A DNA stretch of 61,172 nt from Levilactobacillus tujiorum (GTDB taxonomy: Bacteria; Bacillota; Bacilli; Lactobacillales; Lactobacillaceae): NCBI RefSeq assembly GCF_012641185.1, contig NZ_JAAXLK010000019.1, forward strand, positions 1 through 61,172, given 5' to 3'. The position numbers and the translations under genes are program-made. Shown here piece after piece: positions 19,577 to 27,358 of the stretch (the first letter of the stretch is position 1; the number at the start of each line of letters is the position of its first letter). Under the pieces are notes generated by a model. The model saw only the letters and a list, made by a program, of their open reading frames with translations, made no database searches and had not been told where the DNA came from.

Positions 19577-20586
19577 GAGATCCATTGCGTACCCGCCGGC
19601 CCAAGATTGTGGTCATTGGCGGGGGGACTGGCTTGCCGGTCATCTTAAGCAACCTACGTGATCGCGACGTTGATATTACCGCCGTGGTGACGGTTGCTGA
19701 TGACGGCGGTTCTTCGGGGATTATTCGACACTACGTTAACGTGGTGCCGCCTGGAGATATCCGTAACGTCATGGTGGCCCTGGCTGAAGTGCCGTCCATT
19801 TATAAAGATTTATTTCAGTACCGATTTGAAACGACAGATGATTTCTTTGCTGGCCACGCCATTGGGAACTTGATCATTGCCGCCTTGTCGGAGATGAAGG
19901 GCGGTATTTTTGATGCTGTCCAAGAACTTTCTCAGTTGATGCGGGTCAATGGACACATTTACCCAGCAGCTAACGAGCCGTTAGAGTTACACGCCCAATT
20001 TGCCGACGGGAGTACCCTGAGTGGTGAATCGGAGATTACGGCGGCCCACAAGCTGATTAAACGGGTGTGGGTGGAAACGAGTAACCATCACGACGCGCCG
20101 CATGCGGTACACCAGGTGATCGATGCCATTATGGCGGCTGATCAGATTGTACTGGGCCCTGGGAGTTTGTTTACCAGCATCTTGCCCAACTTAATGATTG
20201 ATAGTGTTGGACAGGCTGTTAAGGAAAGTCCAGCTGAGGTGGTCTACATCTGCAATATCATGACGCAGAAGGGTGAAACTGAAAACTTCACCGATGCGGA
20301 TCACGTGCGCGTCTTAAATCAACATTTAGGTGAAAACTTTATCGACACGGTGCTGGTGAATTCTCACGCGGTGCCAGATCAATATATTGATTATCAGCGC
20401 TGGGACGAGATGTCTCAGCCAGTGCGGCATGATTTCCGGGGGCTCCGTGATCAGGGTTGCCGTGTTATCTCGACAGATTTTCTACAATTACGCGATAATG
20501 GGGCTTTCCACAATGGTCAAGAAGTTGTTAATGAACTCTTGAATCTCATTGGCCAGCCACGCTATCGGATGAAACGGAGGCTTTAA
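19573..20586 (+). CDS. yvcK: YvcK family gluconeogenesis factor (CofD-like)
   Basis: 337 residues of the CofD/UPF0052 fold, opening with [19 protein letters not shown] and carrying [15 protein letters not shown] and [12 protein letters not shown]. Bacillus YvcK binds UDP-sugars and is required for growth on gluconeogenic carbon sources and for normal cell-wall synthesis. Its ATG overlaps the rapZ stop by 4 bp, and whiA follows after 3 bp, so translation of all three is probably coupled. Confidence 0.93.
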   Translation: MRDPLRTRRPKIVVIGGGTGLPVILSNLRDRDVDITAVVTVADDGGSSGIIRHYVNVVPPGDIRNVMVALAEVPSIYKDLFQYRFETTDDFFAGHAIGNLIIAALSEMKGGIFDAVQELSQLMRVNGHIYPAANEPLELHAQFADGSTLSGESEITAAHKLIKRVWVETSNHHDAPHAVHQVIDAIMAADQIVLGPGSLFTSILPNLMIDSVGQAVKESPAEVVYICNIMTQKGETENFTDADHVRVLNQHLGENFIDTVLVNSHAVPDQYIDYQRWDEMSQPVRHDFRGLRDQGCRVISTDFLQLRDNGAFHNGQEVVNELLNLIGQPRYRMKRRL

Positions 20587-20589
20587 CGC

Positions 20590-21528
20590 ATGTCATATGC
20601 CAGTGAAGTAAAGAAAGAATTGACGACGCTTGAGGTTCATCGGGACAACGCCAAAGCCGAGCTGGTAGCGTTGATCCGGATGAATGGGGCCTTGGGCTTA
20701 GCGAATCATCATTTTGTGTTGAACGTACAGACGGAAAATCCGGCGATTGCTCGGCGGATGTATCAATTGCTAAAACAGTTCTATGATTTGGAAAGTGAAC
20801 TGTTGGTGCGCCGCAAGATGAAATTAAAGAAGAACAACCTCTATATCGTGCGGGTCAAGACGGGTGTAACGGAAGTACTGTCTGACCTGGGAATTTTTGA
20901 CGGGATGCAACTGCTCGAATCGGTTCCTGCCGAAATTCTCGATTCCGATATGTCGGTGCGGTCATATTTGCGAGGGGCCTTTCTAGCGGGGGGTTCGGTG
21001 AACAATCCGGAAACCAGTCGTTATCATTTGGAGATCTATTCACTATACGAAGAACATAATCAGATGATTGCGGAAATGATGAACCGGTACAATCTGAATG
21101 CACGAACGATCGTCCGGCGTAGCGGGTACATTACCTACTTGAAGAGTGCCGAAGAAATTGCCGACTTCTTATCTTTGATTGGGGCAACGACGTCGATGCT
21201 TAAATTCGAGGATATCCGGATCATGCGGGATATGCGGAATTCAGTGAACCGATTGGTAAACTGTGAGAATGCTAACCTCGACAAAGTCGCGAATGCGTCG
21301 ACTCGGCAAATTGATAATATTCAATTTATCGATGCCACGGTTGGCTTGGGACAGCTGCCAGTTAAGCTACGGGAAGTTGCCGAGACACGGTTAGCGCATA
21401 AGGAAGTGAGTCTAAAGGAATTAGGTGATCTGGTTCCTGGCGGCCCTATTTCTAAATCGGGAATCAACCACCGGTTACGGAAGATTAACGACTATGCAAA
21501 GCAATTACGCGAAGAAGCCACGGCTTAG
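20590..21528 (+). CDS. whiA: WhiA family DNA-binding regulator
   Basis: 312 residues: an N-terminal degenerate LAGLIDADG homing-endonuclease fold ([23 protein letters not shown] is recognisable around residues 128-150) and a C-terminal helix-turn-helix with [11 protein letters not shown] and [12 protein letters not shown]. WhiA controls sporulation genes in actinobacteria; in Bacillus it affects chromosome segregation and division. GGAGG ahead of the ATG lies in the end of yvcK. It is the last gene of this operon. Confidence 0.95.
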   Translation: MSYASEVKKELTTLEVHRDNAKAELVALIRMNGALGLANHHFVLNVQTENPAIARRMYQLLKQFYDLESELLVRRKMKLKKNNLYIVRVKTGVTEVLSDLGIFDGMQLLESVPAEILDSDMSVRSYLRGAFLAGGSVNNPETSRYHLEIYSLYEEHNQMIAEMMNRYNLNARTIVRRSGYITYLKSAEEIADFLSLIGATTSMLKFEDIRIMRDMRNSVNRLVNCENANLDKVANASTRQIDNIQFIDATVGLGQLPVKLREVAETRLAHKEVSLKELGDLVPGGPISKSGINHRLRKINDYAKQLREEATA

Positions 21529-21550
21529 TCAGGTTGTGGTTTGAAGATTA

Positions 21551-21590
21551 ACCAAAAGGGATCGGGATGATTAGTCTCGGTCCCTTTGGT
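21551..21590 (+). terminator. Hairpin after whiA
   Basis: ACCAAAAGGGA (21551-21561) faces TCCCTTTGGT (21581-21590). The stem is strong but no clear T run follows, so termination is less certain. Confidence 0.55.
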
Positions 21591-21752
21591 GTCCCTGAAT
21601 AGTGCTGTTGGGAAACAACTAGAAATTTGACGCTAGTCGGGGCGTCTGCTAAGGTGATTGATAGATTACCTGGTTGACCTGCTAACGGTTTAGACAGTCA
21701 CCAGTTGTTGCTAATTATCAATAGATGACCACCCTAGGAGGCTGATTAGGAC

Positions 21753-22316
21753 ATGCAAATTCGACAAGCTCACCCACAGGATAGCGCGCAGATAGCGCCG
21801 CTGATTGCGATGATCTATCGTGATATGGAGATGCCCGTACTGCAGAATGTTTCGGAGTCGGCATTACTGTCGATGTTGACGGAACTATACGCTATGCCAG
21901 AAAATCTGAATGGTATAGCTCAGACTTGGGTTGCGGACGACGACGGTCGAGTACTGGGCGTGGCTTTCGGTCATCCAGCTGAAAATGAGATTGCAGTCAA
22001 TCAAATTTTGAAGCAAGTTTCTGGTGAGCATCCGGGCTTCTCGGCACCGCTAGAATTAGGCGGTGAGAGTCGGCCTGGCGAGTGGTATTTGAGCATGTTG
22101 GCAGTGGCACCGCAAGCTCAGGGACAAGGAATTGGTAGCCAGCTGTTAAAGGCCTTGCCGCGACTGGTTGAAAAATTTGGTCAAAGCAAGATCAGTTTGA
22201 ATGTTGACGATGGGAACCCAGGTGCGGCTAAGCTTTACCGGCGCCAGGGATTTAAGCCTGACGGTCGGTTAATGATTGGCGTTCATCCGTACCAACACAT
22301 GGGATTAATCGTATAA
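21753..22316 (+). CDS. GNAT family N-acetyltransferase
   Basis: 187 residues with a complete GNAT core. The N-terminal IRQAHPQDSAQIAPLI is typical. LSMLAVAPQAQGQGIGSQLL carries the acetyl-CoA pyrophosphate motif QGQGIG at about residues 126-131. ISLNVDDGNPGAAKLYRRQGF is motif B. Substrate unknown. CTAGGAGG precedes the ATG. The 220 bp upstream contain inverted repeats (21657-21722). The gene ends just before the repeat element at 22330. Confidence 0.82.
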   Translation: MQIRQAHPQDSAQIAPLIAMIYRDMEMPVLQNVSESALLSMLTELYAMPENLNGIAQTWVADDDGRVLGVAFGHPAENEIAVNQILKQVSGEHPGFSAPLELGGESRPGEWYLSMLAVAPQAQGQGIGSQLLKALPRLVEKFGQSKISLNVDDGNPGAAKLYRRQGFKPDGRLMIGVHPYQHMGLIV

Positions 22317-22329
22317 GAATAGTTAGGCT

Positions 22330-22508
22330 CAGAGTCTGGGATAAAACATCCAGACTCTTTTTGTGCTCCGAACGTATCTGGCCGAAACGTGGAACTAAAG
22401 GCAGTCAACTCCGCTTAACCCCGATAGACAAAAAATCCAAGCCCGGGATTATTTGTCTATCGACGTTAATGCTCATTGACTAACCGCAATGCTTTTGTTC
22501 CACTCTCA
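22330..22508 (-). repeat. Structured intergenic repeat, copy A
   Basis: Read leftward it begins GAGAGTGGAACAAAAGC and matches the element at 24703-24878. Stems: CGATAGACAAA (22422-22432) with TTTGTCTATCG (22452-22462); AGTCAA (22403-22408) with TTGACT (22476-22481); GGAAC (22391-22395) with GTTCC (22497-22501). A conserved GGTT bulge (complement of 22482-22485) lies beside the second stem. It sits between the convergent ends of the acetyltransferase gene and clpP. Confidence 0.75.
22331..22364 (+). terminator. Terminator after the acetyltransferase gene, part of the repeat element
   Basis: AGAGTCTGG (22331-22339) pairs with CCAGACTCT (22350-22358), then TTTTTG. The same hairpin word ends the second repeat copy at 24848-24873. 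Confidence 0.8.
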
Positions 22509-22517
22509 TTTGGGCAT

Positions 22518-22552
22518 AAAAAAAGCATCGACCTGTTGGCCGGTGCTTTTTA
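22518..22552 (-). terminator. Terminator of clpP
   Basis: AAAAAGCATCG (22520-22530) faces CGGTGCTTTTT (22541-22551). Read leftward the stem ends in a T run a few bases after the clpP stop. Confidence 0.85.
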
Positions 22553-22556
22553 TAAA

Positions 22557-23153
22557 TTACTTAGTTTGTTCACTACTGTTGGTCATGATGTGGTCGATTA
22601 ACCCGTAATCAACGGCTTCTTGAGCACTCAAGTAGTTGTCCCGTTCAGTGTCTTGGTTCAGACGTTCAACGGGTTGACCGGAATTGTCAGCCAAAATTTG
22701 GTTGATCAATTGCCGCGTCTTCAAGATTTCGCGAGCAGCAATTTCAATTTCAGTTTGTTGCCCTTGGGCACCACCAGATGGTTGGTGAATCATGACTTGG
22801 GCGTGAGGTAATGCGAACCGCTTACCCTTGGTTCCGGATGATGCCAAGACGCTGGCCATGGAAGCAGCCATCCCTAACGTAATTGTTTGTACGTCGGATT
22901 GGATGAAGTTCATGGTATCGTAAATGGCTAAGCCGGAGGAAACCACACCACCAGGTGAGTTGATGTAAAGTGAGATATCCTTAGTGGAATCTTGGGCGTC
23001 CAAGAAGAGTAATTGTGCGATAATGGCGTTGGCCATGTCATCTTCAATTGGGCCGGAAAGCATGATGATCCGGTCTTTTAATAGTCGTGAATAGATATCA
23101 TAGGCCCGTTCGCCACGGGATGATTGTTCAATAACTGTAGGTACTAAATTCAT
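22557..23153 (-). CDS. clpP: ATP-dependent Clp protease proteolytic subunit ClpP
   Basis: Serine protease that forms the 14-mer chamber used with ClpX/ClpC/ClpE unfoldases. 198 residues. The triad is complete: S98 in [11 protein letters not shown]123 in VMIHQPSGG, and the aspartate near 172 in [10 protein letters not shown]. The start is ATG 23153 behind AGGGAGG. Upstream is a sigma-A promoter (TTGACC, 17 bp, TACACT) overlapped by a CtsR operator, so heat-shock control by CtsR is likely. Confidence 0.97.
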   Translation of the reverse strand: MNLVPTVIEQSSRGERAYDIYSRLLKDRIIMLSGPIEDDMANAIIAQLLFLDAQDSTKDISLYINSPGGVVSSGLAIYDTMNFIQSDVQTITLGMAASMASVLASSGTKGKRFALPHAQVMIHQPSGGAQGQQTEIEIAAREILKTRQLINQILADNSGQPVERLNQDTERDNYLSAQEAVDYGLIDHIMTNSSEQTK

Positions 23154-23216
23154 GACAAGATAGCCTCCCTTATTTATTTAACGTAGAAATGGCTAGCGTT
23201 CTGCTAACATGTTGCT

Positions 23217-23246
23217 AGTGTACCGCTATGGTCAAAGTAGGTCAAA
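23217..23246 (-). promoter_or_regulatory. clpP promoter with CtsR operator
   Basis: On the upper strand GGTCAAA (23230-23236) and GGTCAAA (23240-23246) form the tandem heptad with 3-nt spacer recognised by CtsR. Read leftward, TTGACC (23245-23240) and TACACT (23222-23217) are 17 bp apart, so the operator covers the -35 and part of the spacer. Confidence 0.88.
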
Positions 23247-23374
23247 CAATATGACTTTATTCTGGCTGATTACGCTGAATTGTTAAGCAACCCTGATGAA
23301 GTCAAGGGTTGGGTTACTTTAGTCCAGCAGTATTGCTGACGATTGACAACCATTTGACTAGAACTATCATACCA

Positions 23375-23457
23375 GAAATTGACTAAACGTCACGTATTCT
23401 ATCATCGAAACTGACCAGTTACGTTCTGAAATTGACCGCTTACGGGCTGGCTATTTA
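23375..23457 (+). promoter_or_regulatory. Tandem 21-bp direct repeat, probable LytTR operator
   Basis: Two adjacent 21-bp units, 23407-23427 and 23428-23448, agree at 16 positions; both read GAAAnTGACC and then TTACG. A shorter match GAAATTGAC lies 32 bp further upstream at 23375. A weak -10-like TATTTA at 23452 follows directly. LytTR domains bind direct repeats two helical turns apart, and the next gene encodes such a domain. The remaining spacer between clpP and this gene holds only a small hairpin (AACCCT/AGGGTT, about 23288-23309). Confidence 0.65.
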
Positions 23458-23508
23458 TTTTTAGTTTTTCCTATGGTTAACTTAGTAAAGACGAAAGGGG
23501 GTGGCAAC

Positions 23509-23958
23509 TTGAAGATTCACGTTGAAGTCGATCCAGACTTAACTGAACCCGAGGTGACAGTGCACGTGCCCGCCAAGACACCGGAAGTTGATGAATTGGT
23601 GGCAGCGATTCAAGCGGCGGATATGACGCAGCAGCGGCTGACCTTTAGCTGGCGTGGTGAAAACTACCAGGTGAGTTTGGCGGATGTCTTATTTTTTGAA
23701 GCACGGGACCATCAAGTGACGGTTCACACAGCGACGGCGATGTACACAACTAGCCAACGACTTTACGAATTGGCTGAATGTCTGCCAGCACAGTTCATCC
23801 AGGTTTCCAGGTCCGCCATCCTCAATCGGACGCAGGTCTTCTCACTGACGCGGTCGGTGACGGGAAATCTGGTGAAATTTCAAAATTCACACAAGCAACT
23901 CTACGTTTCACGCCGGTACTATCAAGCGTTAAAACGAGCATTAGAGGAAAAGGGGTAA
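23509..23958 (+). CDS. LytTR-domain DNA-binding regulator
   Basis: 149 residues. A 50-residue N-terminal region (KIHVEVDPDLTEPEVTVHVP) without receiver features precedes a LytTR domain at about 50-145, with LADVLFFEARDHQVTVHT, PAQFIQVSRSAILNRTQV and a final YVSRRYYQALKRAL. It lacks a phosphoacceptor domain, so it is a stand-alone LytTR regulator. The frame is open from ATG 23473, but GAAAGGGGGTGG is correctly placed only for TTG 23509. The LiaF-like gene starts 5 bp after its stop. The pair resembles LytTR regulatory systems in which a membrane partner holds the regulator in check. Confidence 0.82.
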   Translation: MKIHVEVDPDLTEPEVTVHVPAKTPEVDELVAAIQAADMTQQRLTFSWRGENYQVSLADVLFFEARDHQVTVHTATAMYTTSQRLYELAECLPAQFIQVSRSAILNRTQVFSLTRSVTGNLVKFQNSHKQLYVSRRYYQALKRALEEKG

Positions 23959-23962
23959 GGAT

Positions 23963-24691
23963 ATGCGTAAACAAGCGAATTGGTTTTGGGGCGTCTTCTT
24001 GGTACTGGGCGCCGTTGTTTTAATTACGAGCCAGCTGGGAATTTTTAGCTATCACATTGGACTTTGGCCGTTGCTATTGGCCGTCTTCCTGGTGGCCGCC
24101 TTTGTTGAAAGTCTCATGCACCTTGCTGTCTGGGGGATGGTCTTCTCATTGGCCTTTTTGGCAATCATTTTTGCCAAACCTCTGGGGATTGCGGCTTTAG
24201 CACCGTGGACCATTCTGATTGCAGCGGTGTTGCTGTCACTGGGATTATCCCTGATTATTCGGCCCAAGCGTTGGTATCGTTATAAGTGGACGAACGGGGG
24301 CCATCACCATCATCGAGACTGGTCCGACTACCATGAAGATGATGTTGCCACCCTTAAAGATCCCGACATTACGGTTAATGTCAATATGGGCAATAGCATT
24401 CGCTATCTGCAATCGACCGATTTCCGGCGAGCAGACGTCCAGGTTTCCATGGGCAATGCCAAGTTGTATTTTGATGATGTGACCTTGAGTGAGCAGGGAG
24501 CAGTGATCAATATAGATGCGCACTTGGGCGGTGTACAATTATACGTGCCAAGCTCTTGGAACGTGCAAACGGATATGGACGCTGATCTGGGCGTTGTTGA
24601 AACGACTGGCGCACCGACTGCGCCAACTGGACCAATGGTTATGGTCACCGGTCGTGTTTCACTCGGAGGATTAGGCATTATTTATGTTTAG
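23963..24691 (+). CDS. LiaF-like membrane protein
   Basis: 242 residues. About four hydrophobic segments fill residues 5-105. A histidine-rich linker (GGHHHHRDW) follows, then a beta-rich C-terminal domain with VNVNMGNSIRYLQ, ADVQVSMGNAKLYFDD and VNIDAHLGGVQLYVPSSW, which is the LiaF/DUF2154-type repeat pattern. LiaF inhibits the LiaRS cell-envelope stress system in Bacillus. No kinase gene is present here, so the likely partner is the adjacent LytTR regulator. GGGGTAAGGAT precedes the ATG. Confidence 0.75.
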   Translation: MRKQANWFWGVFLVLGAVVLITSQLGIFSYHIGLWPLLLAVFLVAAFVESLMHLAVWGMVFSLAFLAIIFAKPLGIAALAPWTILIAAVLLSLGLSLIIRPKRWYRYKWTNGGHHHHRDWSDYHEDDVATLKDPDITVNVNMGNSIRYLQSTDFRRADVQVSMGNAKLYFDDVTLSEQGAVINIDAHLGGVQLYVPSSWNVQTDMDADLGVVETTGAPTAPTGPMVMVTGRVSLGGLGIIYV

Positions 24692-24702
24692 AGGATTTGA
24701 AG

Positions 24703-24878
24703 AGAGTGGGACAAAAGGCGGTTAGCTGGCGAACATTAAGGCTGATAACCGAATAATCCTGGGTCTGGATTGTTTGGTTATCAGTTTTAAGCGGAACCAG
24801 CTGCCTTTTGGCGCACGTTTCGACAATGTGAATTCGGATATGCAAATGGGTCTGGGGCTTTGGTCCCAGACTCTTTTT
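24703..24878 (+). repeat. Structured intergenic repeat, copy B
   Basis: Begins GAGAGTGGGACAAAAGGC. Stems: CTGATAACC (24742-24750) with GGTTATCAG (24776-24784); AGCTGG (24724-24729) with CCAGCT (24797-24802); CAAAAGGC (24712-24719) with GCCTTTTG (24803-24810). A GGTT bulge (24720-24723) separates the last two. The closing hairpin GGTCTGGG with CCCAGACT and TTTTT (about 24849-24878) would terminate the LiaF-like gene. It is homologous to copy A in the opposite orientation. Confidence 0.75.
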
Positions 24879-24896
24879 CTAATTATCGGAAATAAA

Positions 24897-24924
24897 AAGG
24901 CCACATTCGCGAGGAATGTGACCT
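24897..24924 (-). terminator. Terminator of the first tRNA-Arg
   Basis: Read leftward, GGTCACATTC and GAATGTGGCC pair around TCGC-type loop bases and are followed by TTTTT. It lies 18 bp beyond the tRNA 3' end. Confidence 0.8.
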
Positions 24925-24941
24925 AACTGACTTGGTAGTGA

Positions 24942-25013
24942 TGCGCCCGGAGGGAATCGAACCCCCATTTCAAGAACCGGAATCTTACGTGCGATCCATT
25001 ACACTACGGGCGC
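24942..25013 (-). tRNA. tRNA-Arg (CCG), copy 1
   Basis: 72 nt read leftward. Acceptor stem GCGCCCG with CGGGCGC, anticodon stem TAAGA with TCTTG around loop TTCCGGT (anticodon CCG, reads CGG), T-arm GGGGGTTCGATTCCCTC and discriminator A. CCA is not encoded. A promoter TTGTAT-17-TATAGT lies upstream (25066-25038). The sequence is identical to the copy at 25934. Confidence 0.95.
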
Positions 25014-25178
25014 ATATTGATTAACAACACCTTAACTACTATAACGGATTTTGGATAAAAATACAAGTTAGTTTCTGGTGAGAAAATATTAGCAGTCCTG
25101 AGAATCGGGGAGGGCGACATTTGATAGAAAATATCGAGGTAAGGAGCTGAGGGTTTTCCACCTGATGAAAAATCATGC

Positions 25179-25184
25179 TATAAT
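25179..25184 (+). promoter_or_regulatory. Extended -10 promoter of the ECF S-component gene
   Basis: TGCTATAAT at 25176-25184 is a consensus extended -10. No strong -35 is seen. It lies about 30 bp upstream of the start codon. Confidence 0.6.
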
Positions 25185-25214
25185 ATCGGCATTAACTGTT
25201 CAGTGGAGGAAAAA

Positions 25215-25823
25215 ATGACGCGACATAAAACATTCCGCCTCGTGGTGGATGCGTTATTAATGGCAATTGTATTGCTACAGAATATTTTACCGTTTTTAGG
25301 CTACATTCCGTTGGGACCGTTTAGCATGACCCTAATTGGGCTGACGGTCATTGTAGCGGGAACAGCCTTGGGACCGAAGGATGGCATGCTGATCGGTGGC
25401 TTCTGGGGGCTGATCACCTTCGTGCGGGCGTTTACTTGGCCCTCAAGTCCAGTGGCACCACTGGTATTTACAAACCCGTTAGTCTCGGTCGTTCCGCGAT
25501 TACTAATGGGCTTAGGCGCTGGTCTCGTCTATCTGTGGGGCCGGCAACGTCAATGGTCCATGCGCCGATCGATGAGTGTTGCCGCGGGTGTTGCCGCATT
25601 AATCAATACGGTTTTGGTGCTAGGGCTGGTCTTTTTCTTCTATCAAACACCAGCCGTGGCGACGGCCTTCGGGGCCAAGGGGAATCAAACGTTAGGGTAC
25701 GTTCTCATGGTTTCGTTGATCACTAATGCTGTTCCGGAATTGATTTTGGACGTTTTAGTGGCGCCGTTAATTGCCATACCGTTACGCAAACGGTGGGATC
25801 GCATCAATTACGTCATGAAGTAA
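25215..25823 (+). CDS. ECF transporter S component
   Basis: About 202 residues with five to six hydrophobic helices. This is the substrate-binding membrane subunit of an energy-coupling-factor vitamin transporter. Characteristic features are the N-terminal ALLMAIVLLQNILPFLGYIPLG, a loop with PKDGMLIGGFWGL, and conserved glycines and prolines (FTNPLVSVVPRLLMG). The pattern is nearest to the DUF3816/pantothenate-like group, but the vitamin cannot be assigned securely. GTG 25203 overlaps the GGAGG site, so ATG 25215 is the start. No ECF A/T genes are here, so it must use a shared module. Confidence 0.78.
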   Translation: MTRHKTFRLVVDALLMAIVLLQNILPFLGYIPLGPFSMTLIGLTVIVAGTALGPKDGMLIGGFWGLITFVRAFTWPSSPVAPLVFTNPLVSVVPRLLMGLGAGLVYLWGRQRQWSMRRSMSVAAGVAALINTVLVLGLVFFFYQTPAVATAFGAKGNQTLGYVLMVSLITNAVPELILDVLVAPLIAIPLRKRWDRINYVMK

Positions 25824-25828
25824 AATTA

Positions 25829-25862
25829 GGGGGTCAGAGACAAATGTCTCCGGCCCCCTTTG
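25829..25862 (+). terminator. Terminator after the ECF S-component gene
   Basis: GGGGGTC and AGAC (25829-25842) pair with GTCT and GGCCCCC (25846-25858); T residues follow. Confidence 0.75.
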
Positions 25863-25880
25863 GCATACGTTAAAATGGAA

Positions 25881-25915
25881 CACAAAAAAGGTCCCAATTC
25901 ACGAGGAATGAGACC
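25881..25915 (-). terminator. Terminator of the second tRNA-Arg
   Basis: Read leftward, AGGTCTCATTC faces GAATTGGGACCT, followed by TTTTTT. Its loop and part of its stem resemble the terminator of copy 1. Confidence 0.78.
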
Positions 25916-25933
25916 TAGTCGCTTTGCCATTCA

Positions 25934-26005
25934 TGCGCCCGGAGGGAATCGAACCCCCATTTCAAGAACCGGAATCTTACGTGCGATCCATTACACTACG
26001 GGCGC
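25934..26005 (-). tRNA. tRNA-Arg (CCG), copy 2
   Basis: 72 nt, identical in sequence to the copy at 24942-25013, anticodon CCG. It has its own promoter, TTGAAT-17-TATAGT (26065-26037 read leftward), and its own terminator. The two copies flank the oppositely oriented ECF S-component gene. Confidence 0.95.
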
Positions 26006-26128
26006 AATATGCGTTGTGCTTTTTGAGCACCTAACTACTATAACCGAAGCTGAATATAAATTCAAGGGGTCGTTTAAATATTTTTATTTTTAGTGGCAAA
26101 TGTCTCCCAAATCTACGGGAGTGTTGGC

Positions 26129-26157
26129 TTGCAAAGTTATAGTTGGGGGCTTATACT
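26129..26157 (+). promoter_or_regulatory. Promoter of the cggR-gap cluster
   Basis: TTGCAA (26129-26134), 17 bp, TATACT (26152-26157). It lies about 100 bp upstream of cggR. The long leader has inverted repeats (TGGTTGACC and GGTCA-like words at 26180-26205) that could be operator sites, though I cannot match a CggR consensus. Confidence 0.65.
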
Positions 26158-26260
26158 TACAAACGTAAGGTTAGCTCTGGTTGACCCGAATTTTTTTGAC
26201 CAGGGTGGGCGTTTATCAGCCACCGCTGGTCGTTAACCGTCCCACTAGGAGGTAAGTTGA

Positions 26261-27289
26261 ATGCGTGAAGATTGGCAATGGGTTGAAGCAATCATGCCTC
26301 AAATGGTGACGAAATTAACCAGCCGGTTTCGCGTTTTACAAGGTATTGCCAGTACGCAACCGGTTGGTCGGCGGACGTTGGCAGCCAATCTCAATTCTTC
26401 CGAGCGGACGATTCGGACTACCACGGACGCGTTAGCCGAATTAGGCTTCATTCGGATGTCGGTGAAGGGCATGCAGATTACGGGGGCCGGCCAACAGCTC
26501 TTGCGTGGTTTGACCCCGGTGATGAATGATTTATCGGGGTGGCAACAGCGTGAGCAGCTGCTAGCGGATAAACTCCACATTGCCCACTGTACGATTGTTC
26601 CTGGTGATAGTACCGCACCGACTGGGTCACTATTGGCCATGGCGCAAGCGGCCCGTCAAGTTTTGGCGGATCAATTGCCGGTGGGAAAGAGTATCGTTGC
26701 GGTCATGGGCGGTCATACGATGGCCACCGTTGCCGCGGCGCTGACACCAGCGTTGTCGGTGAACCGGCAGTTGTTGTTTGTTCCTGCCCGTGGTGGCGTT
26801 GGTGAGTCACCAGCTATTCAGGCTAACGCGGTCAGTGCACAGATGGCCCAGCAGACGAACGGTCAATTTCGTTCCTTGTTTGTGCCTGAACAGCTGACCA
26901 CAGCCACTTACAAGCCGCTATTTGCAGAGCCAGCGATTCATGAAGTTCTACAATTGATTGCCCAGAGTAATGTGGTGATTCACGGCATTGGTCAAGCCTT
27001 TGTGATGGCACAACGCCGTAACATGGCGCCCCACGTGATAGCCGATTTAACGGCAGCTCACGCGGTGGGTGAAGCCTTTGGCTATTTCTTTGACGCCGAG
27101 GGCCACGTGGTTAGTAAGTTCCCCCGAATCGGGGTGGAAATTGCTGACTTAGCCGCTAAAGAATTGGTGGTTGCGGTTGCCGGTGGTGCCGAAAAGGGCG
27201 CTGCCATCGCGGCTTACATGCATTTAGCGCCAGCTTCAACTTGGTTAATAACCGATGAAGGAGCTGCTGACTTTGTTTTAAAAAAGTGA
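26261..27289 (+). CDS. cggR: Central glycolytic genes regulator CggR
   Basis: SorC-family repressor of the glycolytic cluster, 342 residues. The N-terminal helix-turn-helix (residues about 20-75) includes GRRTLAANLNSSERTIRTTT. The sugar-phosphate-binding domain fills the rest, with KSIVAVMGGHTMATVAA, VPARGGVGES and a late VVAVAGGAEKGAAIAAYM. In Bacillus, fructose 1,6-bisphosphate relieves repression by CggR. TAGGAGG precedes the ATG. gap follows 69 bp downstream, as is typical. Confidence 0.93.
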   Translation: MREDWQWVEAIMPQMVTKLTSRFRVLQGIASTQPVGRRTLAANLNSSERTIRTTTDALAELGFIRMSVKGMQITGAGQQLLRGLTPVMNDLSGWQQREQLLADKLHIAHCTIVPGDSTAPTGSLLAMAQAARQVLADQLPVGKSIVAVMGGHTMATVAAALTPALSVNRQLLFVPARGGVGESPAIQANAVSAQMAQQTNGQFRSLFVPEQLTTATYKPLFAEPAIHEVLQLIAQSNVVIHGIGQAFVMAQRRNMAPHVIADLTAAHAVGEAFGYFFDAEGHVVSKFPRIGVEIADLAAKELVVAVAGGAEKGAAIAAYMHLAPASTWLITDEGAADFVLKK

Positions 27290-27358
27290 TACACTTAACA
27301 CGTACTGCTTTTTAAAAAAATTATTCTTTATTTGCTTCCTGAAGGAGGAAATCACAGT

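Noticed and set aside
26160-26260. Classical CggR operator upstream of cggR
   Set aside because: Inverted words are present but I cannot align them with a known CggR consensus, so I did not annotate an operator.
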